DNA of 64,000 nt from Gossypium raimondii. Lineage: Eukaryota; Streptophyta; Magnoliopsida; Malvales; Malvaceae. Each line of letters opens with the position of its first letter. The stretch's first letter is position 1. Under the pieces are notes generated by a model, which ran no database searches, was not told the origin of the DNA, and was given only the letters and a program-made list of their open reading frames with translations. The translations under genes and the position numbers were made by a program. This document shows, one piece after another, positions 1 to 11,879 of the stretch. The DNA is taken from the NCBI RefSeq assembly GCF_025698545.1, contig NC_068577.1, positions 4,435,501 through 4,499,500 on the forward strand, read 5' to 3'.

Positions 1-457
1 TTTGGGTAATGTGGCATGTACATAGGATGTGTATAAAGGTTGTTATGTTTTAATATAAATGGTTAAAAAATGTTAATATTAAAAGTTTATGAATTATTAT
101 GAAAGAAGTTTATCTATTTTGATTTATTTATTACCTTGTTAAATTTTAAATTGATATTATGTTGATTGAGTTTGATTAGAAGTATTTAGAATAGAAAATG
201 TGAATGTGAAATGGATTGGTTGATTGGTTATATTTGCAAATGATATGGTTTTAAATTGCGGGGTTTGATGTAAAATAAGCGAAATCTTTAAATTTTTCTA
301 AAATGAATGAAATCAATTAGTAAAATTTATAACAATTTATGAATTATTTTAATAGGTTGGTTATTTATTTAAGAATTATTTGTAAATTGCTTAGTATGTC
401 CAGTAATGCCTCGTAACCCTGTTCCGGCGACGGTTTGGGGTTAGGGGGTGTTACAAG
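1..457 (-). mobile_element. Gypsy LTR fragment (terminal part)
   Basis: Read on the minus strand from 457, the sequence begins TGTAACACCCCCTAACCCC and continues into a GC-richer stretch with CCGTCGCCGGAAC, then AT-rich DNA to the window edge. Ty3/gypsy LTRs in cotton commonly start with TGTAACACCCC, so I read this as the first ~457 bp of an LTR in reverse orientation, cut by the window edge. It abuts LINE-derived sequence at 458, so it probably inserted into that LINE. The family assignment is recall; the start motif is seen directly. Confidence 0.55.
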
Positions 458-1164
458 TTGGGTCTATCTATTCGAGTTAATAGTGTGGCATATTTGGAAA
501 AATAGAAATTCTTTTATCTTCCAAGGTATATCCATGAATCCAAATGAGATTATTAAGGTCTCATATAGCTGAGCTAAACAATATATTTTAGTACATAGGG
601 ATGTGTCGAGGTTAGGATTAGAACCCTATTGTGAGCATTCACTTCCAAGTATGTGTTTTTTTTCTCAATACTAAAGGTGTCGTTCAGGCGAACACTGATT
701 TATATGTTGCAAGTGGTGGTGTGGTTTGGGATGACATGGGGAAGTGGATATTGGGATATAACCGGTTCTTGGAAAAGTGTTCAGTCTTTGTTGCTTAGCT
801 ATGAGGCATTTTGGATGGTTTACTTCTACTTCAGAAGTAAAGACATGATAGGGTCATCATCCAATTTGATAATCTTGATGTTGTTAAAGCTATTTGCGAC
901 CGTTAGTTAGCTGGGGCAAGTATATCACTTGTTAGGAGAATCCAACATATTTTATCCCATGATGACAAGTGGTTCGTGCGACATACCTTTAAGAAAAATA
1001 ATCAGGTAGCGAATGCATTAACTAAAATGGCTTTTGCAAATGATGAAGATTTGTGTTTATTTGATGTCCTTCCTATAAAGATTCAAGTTAATTTGGCTCC
1101 AGTTATTATTTCAGTTTTTTTAACACCAAAAAAACACACCTATTACCTCTCTTATATTAACTAA
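458..1164 (+). pseudogene. Decayed LINE (non-LTR) RNase H / reverse transcriptase 3' end
   Basis: Conceptual translation in shifting frames gives the RNase H-like domain found at the 3' end of plant non-LTR retrotransposons. Visible pieces are a WHIWKNRN-type zf-RVT tail (about 480-520), then VNTD-like and GGVVWDDMGKW (about 685-750), DNLDVVKAIC (about 868-897), and the HTFKKNNQVANALTKMA segment (979-1035). In-frame stops interrupt it, for example where a VAELWG-like motif would be expected (about 795) and after KAICDR (about 904). Catalytic continuity is lost, so this is a dead fragment. No poly(A) tail or target duplication was found. Confidence 0.7.
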
Positions 1165-2394
1165 TAATTAATAAAAATATTTTAAAGTTTATTCTAATTA
1201 AATTTGTGCGACTTGATTCACATACACCAAATTCAATTAGAGCTATAGATTAATAAAAATTTCATATGGTCGCGTAACCAATTTGTTAAGTTTTTAAATG
1301 TACAAGAATTAAAATATCCTTTTCAATAATAAAAGGATTAAAATGAACATTTGGTATACTATAAGGACTCGTATTGTATTTTAACCTCATTTTTGAGTGA
1401 TAGATGGTATTATAAAAAATCAAATTATAACAAATTAAATAATACCGAACTATACTTTAACCCCAAAAAACAATATCTTCAATATATATTCACACACAAT
1501 TTTTCTTTTAAGAAATAGGACATATTCTCAAGAGAAAATACATACGTTTAAACTTTAGAGACAATATTGTTAGAAAAATAATAACAAATACGAACATAAA
1601 TCATGAAATAATCATAAAAATATAAAAAAATAAGAGTAAATCTGGCAAATTTAGATATTAAAATATTGGGATTATTTTTATTCAAGTTGAAATTCAACTT
1701 CTTTTGAATTTAAATTATTTGGAGTTAAGGTAATGTTTTATTAAATTCATTTGGGTAGGTTAGTTCATTATATAAGGTAGAATTATTATCTTTTATGTTG
1801 AAATAAAATTATATCAAATTTAAATATATATTAATTAAATAGTCCAACATAAGTAAAATCTTAAATTAAATTTATTTGTGATATTTTGAAATAAACAAAA
1901 TACTTACTCGATAGCAATGTAAATAATAACATTTTAATTTACTTGAATTTAATATAAAATTCCAACAATTTTACAATTAAATTTATATTTTAAATTTGAA
2001 AAGTAAAAATAGATAATTAAAATTTTAAAATAGAAATAAGGAGACCAAATTTTAAATATATGAAGATTACAAATACTTATATAATATTTTTAATTTTTTT
2101 TAATTAACTCTATTTCTTTCTCTCTCTTGACACCATACCACACTAGGGAATTAGGAAAAGCAAAAATTCTGTATTTAGCTCCTTGAAAATTCGCTACGTT
2201 TTCTCCCATATTATATGCTCTGCTCTGCTCGCCAGTTCCCAGTCGCTCCATGAAAGAACCTTCCCTCTCCCTTTATCCTCTCTAAACTTCATTTCAATTC
2301 AACCCTTTTTTTCTCTCTTGTTTTTTCATTACTAAATCGACTAAGGAACCTCTTTTTTTGGGTTCTTTTTGAAAAGCAAAACGCCCGAGCATTA
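1165..2394. other. AT-rich upstream region of the DUF620 gene
   Basis: No gene is seen. The segment is AT-rich with short homopolymers until about 2100 and then shifts to a CT-rich stretch (2105-2394) typical of a plant 5' leader. TATTATATGC at about 2209-2218 could serve as a TATA element. A piece at 1520-1612 resembles 22010-22120 (a GACAATATTGTTAG-like core and ATAAATCATGAAA), suggesting a degraded short interspersed repeat. Confidence 0.4.
2250..2285 (+). promoter_or_regulatory. Possible upstream ORF in the DUF620 leader
   Basis: ATG at 2250 opens a short frame of 11 codons (MKEPSLSLYPL) ending with TAA at 2283-2285, 109 bp before the main start. If transcription starts upstream of 2250, this uORF would be scanned first. 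No transcript end is visible, so this is only a candidate. Confidence 0.25.
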
Positions 2395-4177
2395 ATGGAG
2401 AAAAAGCAAGGTTTTTTCTCAGCTCTCAAAGAGGAAGTAATTCGTGGGCTTTCACCTTCCCGCTCGAGGACCAACAGCCCCGGAAGAGCCCGGTCACCCA
2501 TTGCCATTCTGTTGCGGAGAAAGAAAAGCGGCCACAACAACTACGGAGGCGCTTACCTGGCGCAACCGGAGCCCTTGACCGCGAGGTACGGTGTCGGGGA
2601 AGCTTTAGCTCCGCTCATGGAAGGTCCCGACCCGGACGGAGGTGAAACCGGGGACTCCAAGAGGCTTGGGTCGGGGCTAGGACAATGGGTTATGGGACAG
2701 TTATCGAGGACTCCATCCATGGCTTCCTTGAGTTGCAAAAGGTCCGATCTAAGGCTGTTGCTCGGGGTCATGGGTGCACCTTTGGCTCCTGTTCAAGTTT
2801 GCTCCACTGACCCTTTGCCTCACTTGAGCATCAAAGACACTCCCATTGTTAGTCCCTTCCGCCCCCCGGTCTTCTTTAGCTTATAATAGACTTAAAAAAG
2901 AACAAATGAACTTCTGGGTGTTTTTTTTTCTGCTTATGCTGGTTTGAATTGTGGCTAAAGTATTTATCAGTTATAGTATTTTATTTGTAATGTTCTTGTA
3001 TTTTTCTTTAAGCTTCTTCTATGGTCTGTGGATCCATTTTATTAAATCATGGTTTTCATTCAAACTGTGGTTAGCAAGAAACTTGAGTAAAAACTCCATT
3101 TCATTGCGGTATGGTGCAGGAAACTTCCACTGCTCAGTACATATTGCAGCAGTATACAGCTGCTTCCGGTGGTTTGAAGCTGCAAAACTCTGTTCGGAAT
3201 GCGTATGCAATGGGAAAACTGAAAATGGTAGCTTGTGAATACGAAACTGCTGCGAAGACGGTTAAGAACCGATATGGCTCCAGAGGTGCGGAGTCCGGTG
3301 GGTTTGTGCTCTGGCAAATGCATCCGGACATGTGGTATGTTGAACTTGCGGTTGGGGGCAGCAAGGTTCATGCTGGCTGTAATGGGAAGCTTGTGTGGAG
3401 GCACACACCTTGGCTTGGTGCTCGCACTGCAAAGGGGCCTGTTAGACCCTTGCGTCGTGCACTTCAGGTGAGGTCTCCTATGCTTATCAGCAGCTGAACA
3501 TTGGCTCTTCGGTTATACTTCTAGCATTACTGGCTTTCTGATTCTCTCTTTGTGCTTCACTATTCCTAATTCAGGGTCTTGATCCGAGAACTACAGCTAG
3601 TATGTTTTCTGATGCAAAATGTATAGGAGAGAAGACAATTAATGGTGAGGATTGCTTCATCCTCAAGCTCTGTACCGACCCCCAGACATTGAAGGCAAGG
3701 AGTGAAGGCCCTGCGGAGATCATTAGGCATGTCTTATTTGGCTACTTTAGTCAGAAGACCGGGCTTCTGGTTCACATGGAGGATTCACATTTGACTCGTA
3801 TTCAATCCAACGGTGGGGATACTGTTTATTGGGAAACCACAATCAATTCATATCTTCACGATTACCGTCCCGTGGAAGGTATCATGATAGCACATTCTGG
3901 CCGTTCTGTCATTACACTTTTCAGGTTCGGGGAAGCTGCAATGAGCCATACGAAAACAAGGATGGAAGAAGCTTGGACGATCGAGGAGGTTGCCTTTAAC
4001 ATACCAGGCCTTTCTGTTGATTGTTTTATTCCTCCAGGTGATTTGAAATCTGGATCCATCAGTGAAACCTATGAGCTACCTCAGGACGAAACAGGGAAGA
4101 GTGGGATCGCCTTATCAGCATATCATGCCAAAGTTGCTGCACTCGAGAAGGCACAGGATAATTGGCTGACAGTATGA
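2395..4177 (+). CDS. DUF620 family protein (three exons, 467 aa)
   Basis: Exons are 2395-2847, 3120-3467 and 3575-4177. Donors are ATT|GTTAGT and CAG|GTGAGG; acceptors are GTGCAG|GAA and TTCAG|GGT; both introns are phase 0. The joined protein is 467 aa, close to the usual length of plant DUF620 (PF04788) proteins. The N-terminus (MEKKQGFF, then a basic, serine-rich RSRTNSPGRARSP stretch and RRKKS) precedes a conserved core. The core includes ETSTAQYILQQYTAASGG at the start of exon 2 (residues about 152-170), AYAMGKLKM, WQMHPDMWYVELAVGG, and in exon 3 GLDPRTTASMF and VEGIMIAHSGRSVITLFRFGE. No signal peptide or membrane segment is visible. The biochemical role of DUF620 is unknown, and nothing in the neighbourhood helps. 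The frame is intact, with GC-richer exons than the flanks, so the gene looks functional. Confidence 0.93.
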
Positions 4178-5950
4178 TTTGCAGGATACAAGTCTGAAGA
4201 AGTGTAGAATTCACAACTTAGCAAGTGCTCAATTTGGTAGCTAGTTCAGTTGACTAACCCATTAGAAATTAAAAAAGAAGAAGGTAGAAGTCAATTTTTG
4301 GACTTCGGTTTTATGCCTCTATTAATCTGTAAATAGAGCATAATGGTTCATATCGGGACCTCTATGAATCTTTATACTCTCAATGCAGAATCCAACTATG
4401 GAGAGTTGGAGCTCAGGTTTTCCAATTAGGGATAGAGCTAATGGAGGTTGGTTTTTAGTTTACCCGGCTTTGATGGTAAGTAGCAAAGCTACCCCATCAA
4501 CCCTTTTATTTTTTCTATAGTTACACTAACTATATATAGTATGGCAGCATAAAGGATGCTGCCAGTTTAACAGTAATGTCTAGTTTTTTTTTTTTTTGAT
4601 GTTACAAATTCTGGATTTGTGATTCAAAGTGTGATGATTTGGGTTGAAAGTTGTTTGGGGGGTTTGAGAGAAGGGAAAGAGATTTTGCCATTTTTGTGGA
4701 AATGGTGATAAATAGGCATAATGGTAAATGAGATGGAACTAACTATATTTCTTACCTTCTGAAAGTTATTCAATGCTTTTGATGAATATACAGTGATCCC
4801 CATATTTCCTTCATTCTTTTCTAAGTTTTAATATGTGACTTGTGAATGCCCAGATTATTTGTACTAAAAGTGACGACACTCGAACCCTAATGCTGTTGTT
4901 AGGGTGTTAATAAGAACTTTGGTTGAACCACCATATCTTTAAGAATATACTTAATCTTCCTACACCAAGTAGGCAGCAATATCTAAGGTTATCTTTGACC
5001 CATCACTGCCATTGGAACCCTTTAAGGCTCGAGTGTGTCCCCTTGGTGGGGTGTCCAAAGCTTTTTTTAGTCAGACAAGCCAACATATTTTTGAAGCAAT
5101 GCAAAGCCCCACCTTTGACCACAGGTGTAATGTGGGGTTAGGTTGGGTCAGTGGTGTGAAGTTGTGGTGGCATCGTTCAAAGCTAAAAAAGCTAAGCACG
5201 AGATGAAAGTTCCTCAAAACCCCCATGTGATTCTTCATTCTTCTTTTGCTTTTGCTTTGGTTCCTTTGCTTAACTGTTTTAACAGATCTTTTTACCTGCT
5301 TTTGCCAACTTATTTATTTATTTATTTCGGTCTTTCTTCATCTTTACTCTCTAAGATATAGGTGCTGAGGGTAGGGAAAGTTCCAACTCATCCCATGTTT
5401 TCTGAAAAGTCAATCTCTCTTTCTTTTTACTCCATTTTCTTTTTTAGGAGCCATAGAGGACTTCTCTCTATATGTAAAATCAAGTCATATAAAATTTTAC
5501 TAAAATGTTTTTCTTTTAATTTTATAGATATTATATCTATTTTGATTAAATTTTATCATTATAGATGGCTTGAGGAGTTTTTTACTTTACCGATGGTGTA
5601 CAAGACAATAATTCAAAATAATAAATATAAAATAAGAAAAAATACTATATATGTATTTGTATTAAGAGTTGGATTTTATTTTGTCCTCTCTACTTAAAAA
5701 TGGGTAAATTAATCTTATATGTTAGATCAAAGAGCGGTGGTCTTTTTGTAAAATATTTTATCCATTCTTGCTGCTAATAATTGATTCATATACAGAAAAG
5801 ACCAATTTACTCTTTGATCTAATGTACAAAAATTAATTTATCTATTTTTTGAGTAGAAGGAGCAAAATACAATGTGACTCCTAGTATAAGGATCTTCATG
5901 GTACTTCTATTGTATAAAACATTATGATATTATGTAAAATATAGAGTTGA
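4178..5950. other. 3' flank of the DUF620 gene and intergenic DNA
   Basis: The first few hundred bases are probably 3' UTR; a T-rich tract lies near 4585-4600. The stretch 4920-5260 is somewhat GC-richer than its surroundings and has short overlapping reading frames in several phases, none with a recognisable domain. The rest is AT-rich with nothing I can name. Confidence 0.4.
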
Positions 5951-6049
5951 GTTGGGATTTTTTTTTCAAGAAGTTGGAGGCCACGTGGATTGAAGAAATC
6001 ATTTTGGGGTCGGAATTGGATGTTATTAATTTTGAGTTTAACTTGTTTA

Positions 6050-6230
6050 ATTGTCGATTTAGTTTTAATTCGGTTGACATCGATATTTTTATCAATATGG
6101 GAGGGCGTGGATTCAAGTGCGTTGTAACGCATTCGTCCTCTTTTTTGAGAATCAGGAAGGGGTCGTGAGTAATTATAAGCCTTATATAAAAATAAGATTT
6201 AATGATTGGCTGGTTTAATTTGAGATTATT
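6050..6230 (+). mobile_element. tRNA-derived SINE-like copy 1
   Basis: The segment matches the copies at 19389 and 21443: GTCGATTTAG...TTCGGTTGACATCG (degenerate A-box region) followed by GGGAGGGCGTGGATTCAAGTGCG (B-box-like GGATTCAAGTGC) and a CGCATTCGTCCTC core. The two boxes are about 40-50 bp apart, as in tRNA genes and tRNA-derived SINEs. It is more diverged than the other copies. Confidence 0.55.
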
Positions 6231-6556
6231 AACTATAAAAATGGGTTAAATTTACTTTTAAGATTTTGGTTAAGCTGCAATTGAATAAATATTAGGTTGT
6301 TTGTGAGGTTTTATCCCGTGAATAATTTACTATAAATCAATTCTTATGTTTGTGAGGCTTTGTTGAATGAGTAGTTTATTATAAATCAACTCTTACAAAA
6401 TAAGTCCAATTCACTCCCCAACCCTTTTCCCTTAAAAACTTAATTGACAAAACAAGTTCCTTACAATGAATTTGTACTACAATAATTTCTTGACTTCAAC
6501 AAAATAGATTCAAGTATTCTGTTAAATTGGTGTTTAATGGCTTGCAAAAGTACAAT

Positions 6557-7025
6557 TAGGGTGTTCAAATTTTGGTTAAAATCGAATTAACCGACCGAAA
6601 TCCAACTAATTCGATTAATCTATCAGTTAACCAATCTAATTCGATCGGAGGGCGGTTAATGATTTCTTGAAAGTTCGGTTATCGGTTAATTCAGGTTGAA
6701 ATTGGGTAATTAACCGAATTAACCGAACTTTTAAAAAACCAATATTATATATTACCATTTCGGTTAATTTTGGTTAATTAAGTTAATTTTAATCTGGTTA
6801 ATTCGGTTAAATGAACATTATTAATTTACTTTTTGATATGTTTTATACTTGTTTTAACAAAAAAACAAAAACATAAAAATTTCGGTTAATTCGGCTAACC
6901 GAAATAATTCGGTTTGGTTAATTTATTTTGAAAAAATTTTGGTTCATTTAACGGTTAAGGGTTTAAAAATTTCGGTTAATTCGATTAATGCTAGTTTGGT
7001 TTGATTAACTAATTGAACACTCCTA
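6557..7025. mobile_element. hAT-type MITE, 469 bp, with 8-bp target duplication
   Basis: Terminal inverted repeats are TAGGGTGTTCAA at the left and TTGAACACTCCTA at the right. An exact 8-bp direct repeat AGTACAAT flanks the element (6549-6556 and 7026-7033). The interior is dominated by repeats of CGGTTAATTCGG and its inverse. An 8-bp duplication and TA-G ends are hallmarks of the hAT superfamily. No coding capacity is present, so it is non-autonomous. Confidence 0.85.
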
Positions 7026-8270
7026 AGTACAATCAATGTAGAGCTCTCTCTTTTTTTCTCTCTTCAAAAATAGTCTTCAATAAAGAAAAAAGTGGTAGAT
7101 ATATTCTCGATATAAACTTCTTTGAAAATAAAATCTCTTCAATTATGAAAATTTCGATCACATTGAAAGTCTTGATAAAGTCCTTACTTTGACATGATTC
7201 TTGTACGATTTGCCTTCACTAATGCGCTGCCAAAAAAATCTTCCAAGATGCTCAATTAAAAACCCCAATAGTTTTGATCAAAAGATGTCAACCAATATGA
7301 TAAGTTACAATTGTCTACCAAATGCACGTTAAATTGCAACTGGAGTTGCATCTGACATTTATAACTAGCACTAACAAATTAATTGAGTGTAAATCTTTTG
7401 ATTGCCTTCACTATGTGTATACTCAAACATATATGTTGAACATACATCCAATAATAACAAAAAAAACCAACAAGCTATTGGTTTAGTAATAACTTGCATG
7501 TGGGTTCATGTGTTGACATGCATCTAGGGTTTAATCCCAATGAAATCCCTTTCGGCTAAAAAAAGGAAAAAAACATATACTTTAACATTTTTTAAGGTAT
7601 CTACTAATTATTTCATTTAATTTTTTATGACCTTTTATTTGTGTAGAGGGTTCTTTAGTAGAGAGAGGAGGTGTTGCAAGCAAGTAAATAGAATGTATCA
7701 GGAGTAGCTAAAGAGGAAAACTAGAGCAAATCTTATAAATTGAGCATAGTAATAGGTGGGGGCTTGTAAGGTGGAAAAAGGTTACACGTGGCTTAGAATA
7801 AGACTAAGTATGAGAATAGTTTAAAAGAGTCTTAGAGATAGTTTTGGGAGTTAGAATGCTAAAATTGTTAAAAAGTCCTTTCACAAGTTGCAAAAGGCTT
7901 CTATTTATAATGTCCAAAAATAAGAGTTACAAATTTAAGTATTAAATAGGAGTAATGACAAATATTGTAAGTTACAAAGGCATTAATATCCTTTTAATAA
8001 TAAATAGTTTAGGTTAACAGTGAAGGGTAAATAGTGAATAAGAATTCACTATGTTTCTGAAAGAAAAGGGAGAAGCACACAATGTTATATGAAAAAGTTA
8101 AGAGGAAACCATTTAACTACCTCCATATTTAATACACCAAGTCAATCTCTTCAGAACATCCCGAGAATCTTGCCTTATTTTGAGGTTATTTTCACTTCTT
8201 GTGCTTTTGTGAAGTAATACATTGTGAAACATTTTATGTAGAACATCACTTGAAATGCAAGCTATTCTTA
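7026..8270. other. Intergenic, nothing recognised
   Basis: AT-rich sequence without a supportable ORF or RNA gene. The part from 7630 to 8130 is somewhat more complex (AGAGAGGAGG, ACACGTGGC at about 7783) but matches no family I can identify. Confidence 0.3.
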
Positions 8271-8279
8271 ATGAAGAAT

Positions 8280-8690
8280 TCTTCTTGAACGAGAGTTGTT
8301 CCTGAATAAGGGTTATTTTTATTTATTCCAAACGTGAATTGTTCTCAACATAGCCACTCTTAGTAGTGGTTGTTTCAAACAAGAATTGTTTTGCAATGAT
8401 GCTTTTCTTTAAAGAGATTGTTTTGAATAATGACTCATATTTTTAAAAAACTCACAATTGTTCTAAATAGAAATTGTTTTGAATTGTGGTTGTTTTGAAT
8501 TATGGATATTCTAAACAAAAATTGTTTTGAACATTAGTTGTTCCCAAATGACAACTACACTCACAGCTATTTTAAACTAGAGCCTTATTCTGAACATAGT
8601 CGCTCTGAACTAGCTATTCTCAGCAAAGATTGTTTTGAACAACAATTATTCTAAACAAGAATTGTTCTTTCGGAAAAAGAATTAAGTGAA
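8280..8690. repeat. Degenerate array of AATTGTTTTGAA-like units
   Basis: Variants of (G)AATTGTTTTGAA or (G)AATTGTTCT recur roughly every 20-40 bp, for example near 8337, 8382, 8418, 8458, 8477, 8491, 8522, 8630, 8648 and 8661. They alternate with ATTCTAAAC and GTTCTGAAC-type words. This looks like an old, diverged tandem array rather than coding sequence. Its origin is not recognised. Confidence 0.45.
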
Positions 8691-8829
8691 ACAATATCGT
8701 TACTTATTCATAGTTAACCTTTTTATTATCACCTTTGGGAGTGCAATTCCTTAAAACAGAACCTTATTATCTTTGAAAAGAGATAAAAAATTAGTAGTAA
8801 AACTAGTACCTACATTTTTTTGTTGTAAT

Positions 8830-8995
8830 CAGAGTATCTATTGTCCACGGCAATGACTAATCCTCTCACCATGGGTGCTCTCCGAAAAAGTAAATAATTA
8901 GTCATAAAATGTGCTCTATTCCCCTAAGCAGAGATCGAAGCCCCAACCACATAATAAATAATGAGATGAGCAATCACCGTACTACTCCTCATAAT
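8830..8995 (-). mobile_element. Possible SINE-like fragment
   Basis: On the minus strand GGTTGGGGCTTCGATCTCTG (8931-8950) resembles a Pol III B box with flanking sequence. It sits in a short, GC-richer island distinct from the surrounding AT-rich DNA. No clear A box or tail was found, so this is tentative. Confidence 0.25.
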
Positions 8996-9198
8996 TAAAA
9001 CTAGTATCTACATTTTATCTATCTTATGGTTTCTTTTTGTGTTTTTTCCCATCTTCATAAGTTGCAGCAGGATCTTTAGGGAGTGTTGTTAAACTGGTGG
9101 ACATTGTTGAGCACTTCAAAAATACATGTGGACAATACACAATACAATATGCAATAAAAGTTAGCAATGTCAATTCATATTAGAGTGTCGGCAAAGGA

Positions 9199-11040
9199 AA
9201 TTTGGACGCGAGAGTGGTAAAAACATAGATAGATATTTATGAGAGTGGAGGGGAAAAAAAGACCATATTAATGACAGTACATGGTGGAGCAATGGAGCAA
9301 GAGGGTATCTCAGTTGACTTCAACGTACATTGCTTTCAAAGGGGGGAAAGGGGAAACTTAATTTTTTTTTTTTTTGCTAAAAATTTATAGAAGATGGTTA
9401 AGAAAAGGACAATAGAGGGACTTGTACAAGATTGATAAAATCTAATTGTTGCAACATTCATAATAATTTGTTTTGGGTAAGAGGTGAGAGACTATTACCT
9501 ATCCACAAGTCGGGTTATCGGTTTAAGTTTGAAGGTTACTCGAAATACGAAAGGTTTGAAAAAAAGTACGATACCTACAAAATGAGCTTCGGCAAGCTCG
9601 ACCCACCCATTCTATACTTTTATAATATATTTTTATTTTATGTATATTATGTAATTGATACCACATAAAATTATATATATACATATGATAATACAATACT
9701 AGGTAACATTATAACAAAGATGTCTAAATTTAAATTTTTAATAAAAAACCATATTAAATATTAAATATTAAATTAAAAAAAATATGAGTGTGTCTAAAAT
9801 GGACTTAGATTAACCATTTATAAATCTGGGTAAATTTGAACTAAATTTTAGACACATATTTTAGATCAGGTCGAGTCAAGCTTGGACAAATATAAAGTGT
9901 GCTAATATTATAAATATACCCACCCATTAACCTCTTTAACCTTTACTAATTGAAGTTTGGGAATCTATTTGTAATAGAGTTGGATTTTTTATATTTCACA
10001 GGTATGCAGGCGAGGTTTTGGGTTGATGGCATGCATGGTTGAAGGTTTTGGAAATTTTAAAATATCAAGATTGAGTCTCAATTTATGTAAATCATGTTTA
10101 GATTTGTTTTGAATTAGATTCGAATATATTTTTGTTATCAATCTATTTATGCATTGTAATGATTGATTTTGATCATAATGATATAAACGTATATATTATA
10201 AATATAAATATAACTTTTAAGATTATATATATTTAACTAAATTTCTTTCATGTACAATGTACAAATTAATTATATGTATTAATTTAATTGCATTACATTA
10301 ATTATTTACAAAGTTTTGATATTTTTTAATATTAAGAGTTTTTTTAATTTATGTCCACCACGTTGCATATTGAGAGATTATCACATGTCAACACAAACTA
10401 ACGATGTTAATGCGAAGATACTCACTTGAATATATATGCATATATATAAATATATATTGTAATGATTGATTCTGATCGCAATGATATATGCGCATATTTT
10501 GTAAATATAATTTGGACGTGAAGTATAGATGGATATTTAGGAGAGCGAAGGAAGAAAAAACCCATATTAATGGCAGTGCATGGTGGAGCAATGGAGCAAG
10601 ATAGTATCTCAGTTGACTTCAACATGCATTGCTTTCAATGAGGGAAAAGAGGGAAACTTAATTTCTTTTTCTGCTACAAATTTATTGGAGAAAGATGGTT
10701 AATAAAAGGGACAATAAGCGGGACTAGGACCAGATTGATAAAATCTAGTTGTTGCAACATTCATAATAATTTCTTTTTGGGGAGACACCATGGTTGATTG
10801 AAATGTGGGAAATTATTTGTAATAGTGTTGAAGTTTTTAATTTTCACAAGTATGTTAATGAGGTTTTGGTTAGATGGCATGGTCGAGGTTTTGATAATTT
10901 AAAAATCTCAAATTTGAATCTCTCATTGTATAAATTATGTTTGAAATTTTAGTTTAAATTTGTTTTCCACATTTGAATATGTTTCGATTCTCAATTTATT
11001 TAAGCAATGTAATTATTGAAATATTGATCGAAATTCGATT
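9199..11040. repeat. Local tandem duplication (two diverged copies)
   Basis: The segment 9199-9478 is repeated at 10510-10782 in the same orientation, with long shared words such as CATGGTGGAGCAATGGAGCA, TATCTCAGTTGACTTCAAC and GTTGCAACATTCATAATAAT. A second block, 9960-10165, matches 10800-11020 (GATGGCATG, GAGGTTTTG). Also 10142-10208 resembles 10447-10508 (TGTAATGATTGATT). The left copy carries about 480 bp (9479-9959) that the right one lacks, suggesting a later insertion. No gene lies in either copy. Confidence 0.7.
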
Positions 11041-11087
11041 TTAGCTCGATTGAGTATATAATTATAAAAAAGTAAAATTAAATTATT

Positions 11088-11879
11088 TGTAAGGACAACT
11101 CCCTCATAGACAATCATGGGGCTTTAGATGGGCCTAAAAGTCTCAAAGTCAGTAGGCTCCATACACATCAACTTATTGAACCCACATCACTCAAGAACTT
11201 TGCCTATGCATATGATTCAAAATAATAGTATTGTTGTTGGGTCCAAAACCAAATAAAGCTAAAATTATGTTGCCTAAATTAAATAACTCGTACAAAATCA
11301 TAGATCATTATAGAAAAGATGTGGAGTATGCCTCGCATTTCGGTCAAATTAAAACACAAACAGAGAGCAACGTCGTGATAAGGATCCTTGGATGTCGCGA
11401 CAATGAAATAGGGGAGAAGCAGAAATGACGTTGCGACGACACAATAGGGGACGTTGCAATGTGGCAACGTGTCATGCAATTTTCTTGATTTTCTTCTTCC
11501 AGTCAAATTCCGATTATTTGTTCTAGTCGAACTCTGATTAGTATAGATTATTTTAAGATTATTTGATTTACGAATTTAGCCTATAAATAGGCCCTATTTT
11601 CTACCCTAGAAAGATTAACCCATAACACATTTAAGTATTAACTTTTACAAGCTTTTTGAGAATTCTGTATTTAATTTTTGAGGGTTTTTATTTTCAGGTT
11701 TCGGGGTTTAGTTTTTATCTCCATCTTTATACTCTTCGTTTTTGTCGATTTAGTGAATTATCTTTGCCCGTAGTTTTTACCCTCTTTGGAGTTGTTTTTC
11801 CATAAAATTTGTGTGTTCGATCTTTTCAATTTCTTCGTTAGTTTTCTTGGTCGTTGCTTACACAGGTTTATCCCCAACA
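11088..11879 (+). mobile_element. Probable solo LTR (about 0.8 kb)
   Basis: The segment starts TGTAAGGACAACTCCC and ends TTTATCCCCAACA, satisfying TG...CA ends. It holds a promoter-like CCTATAAATAGGCCC at about 11580-11593, followed by a T-rich leader-like stretch, the usual order in a plant LTR. The flanking 5-mers (TTATT left, GAAGA right) do not match, so one boundary may be wrong or the flanks have changed. No internal retrotransposon domain adjoins it. Confidence 0.4.

Noticed and set aside
5362..5697. 111-codon ORF in AT-rich DNA
   Set aside because: Phe/Ile/Lys-rich translation with no domain; expected by chance in such composition.
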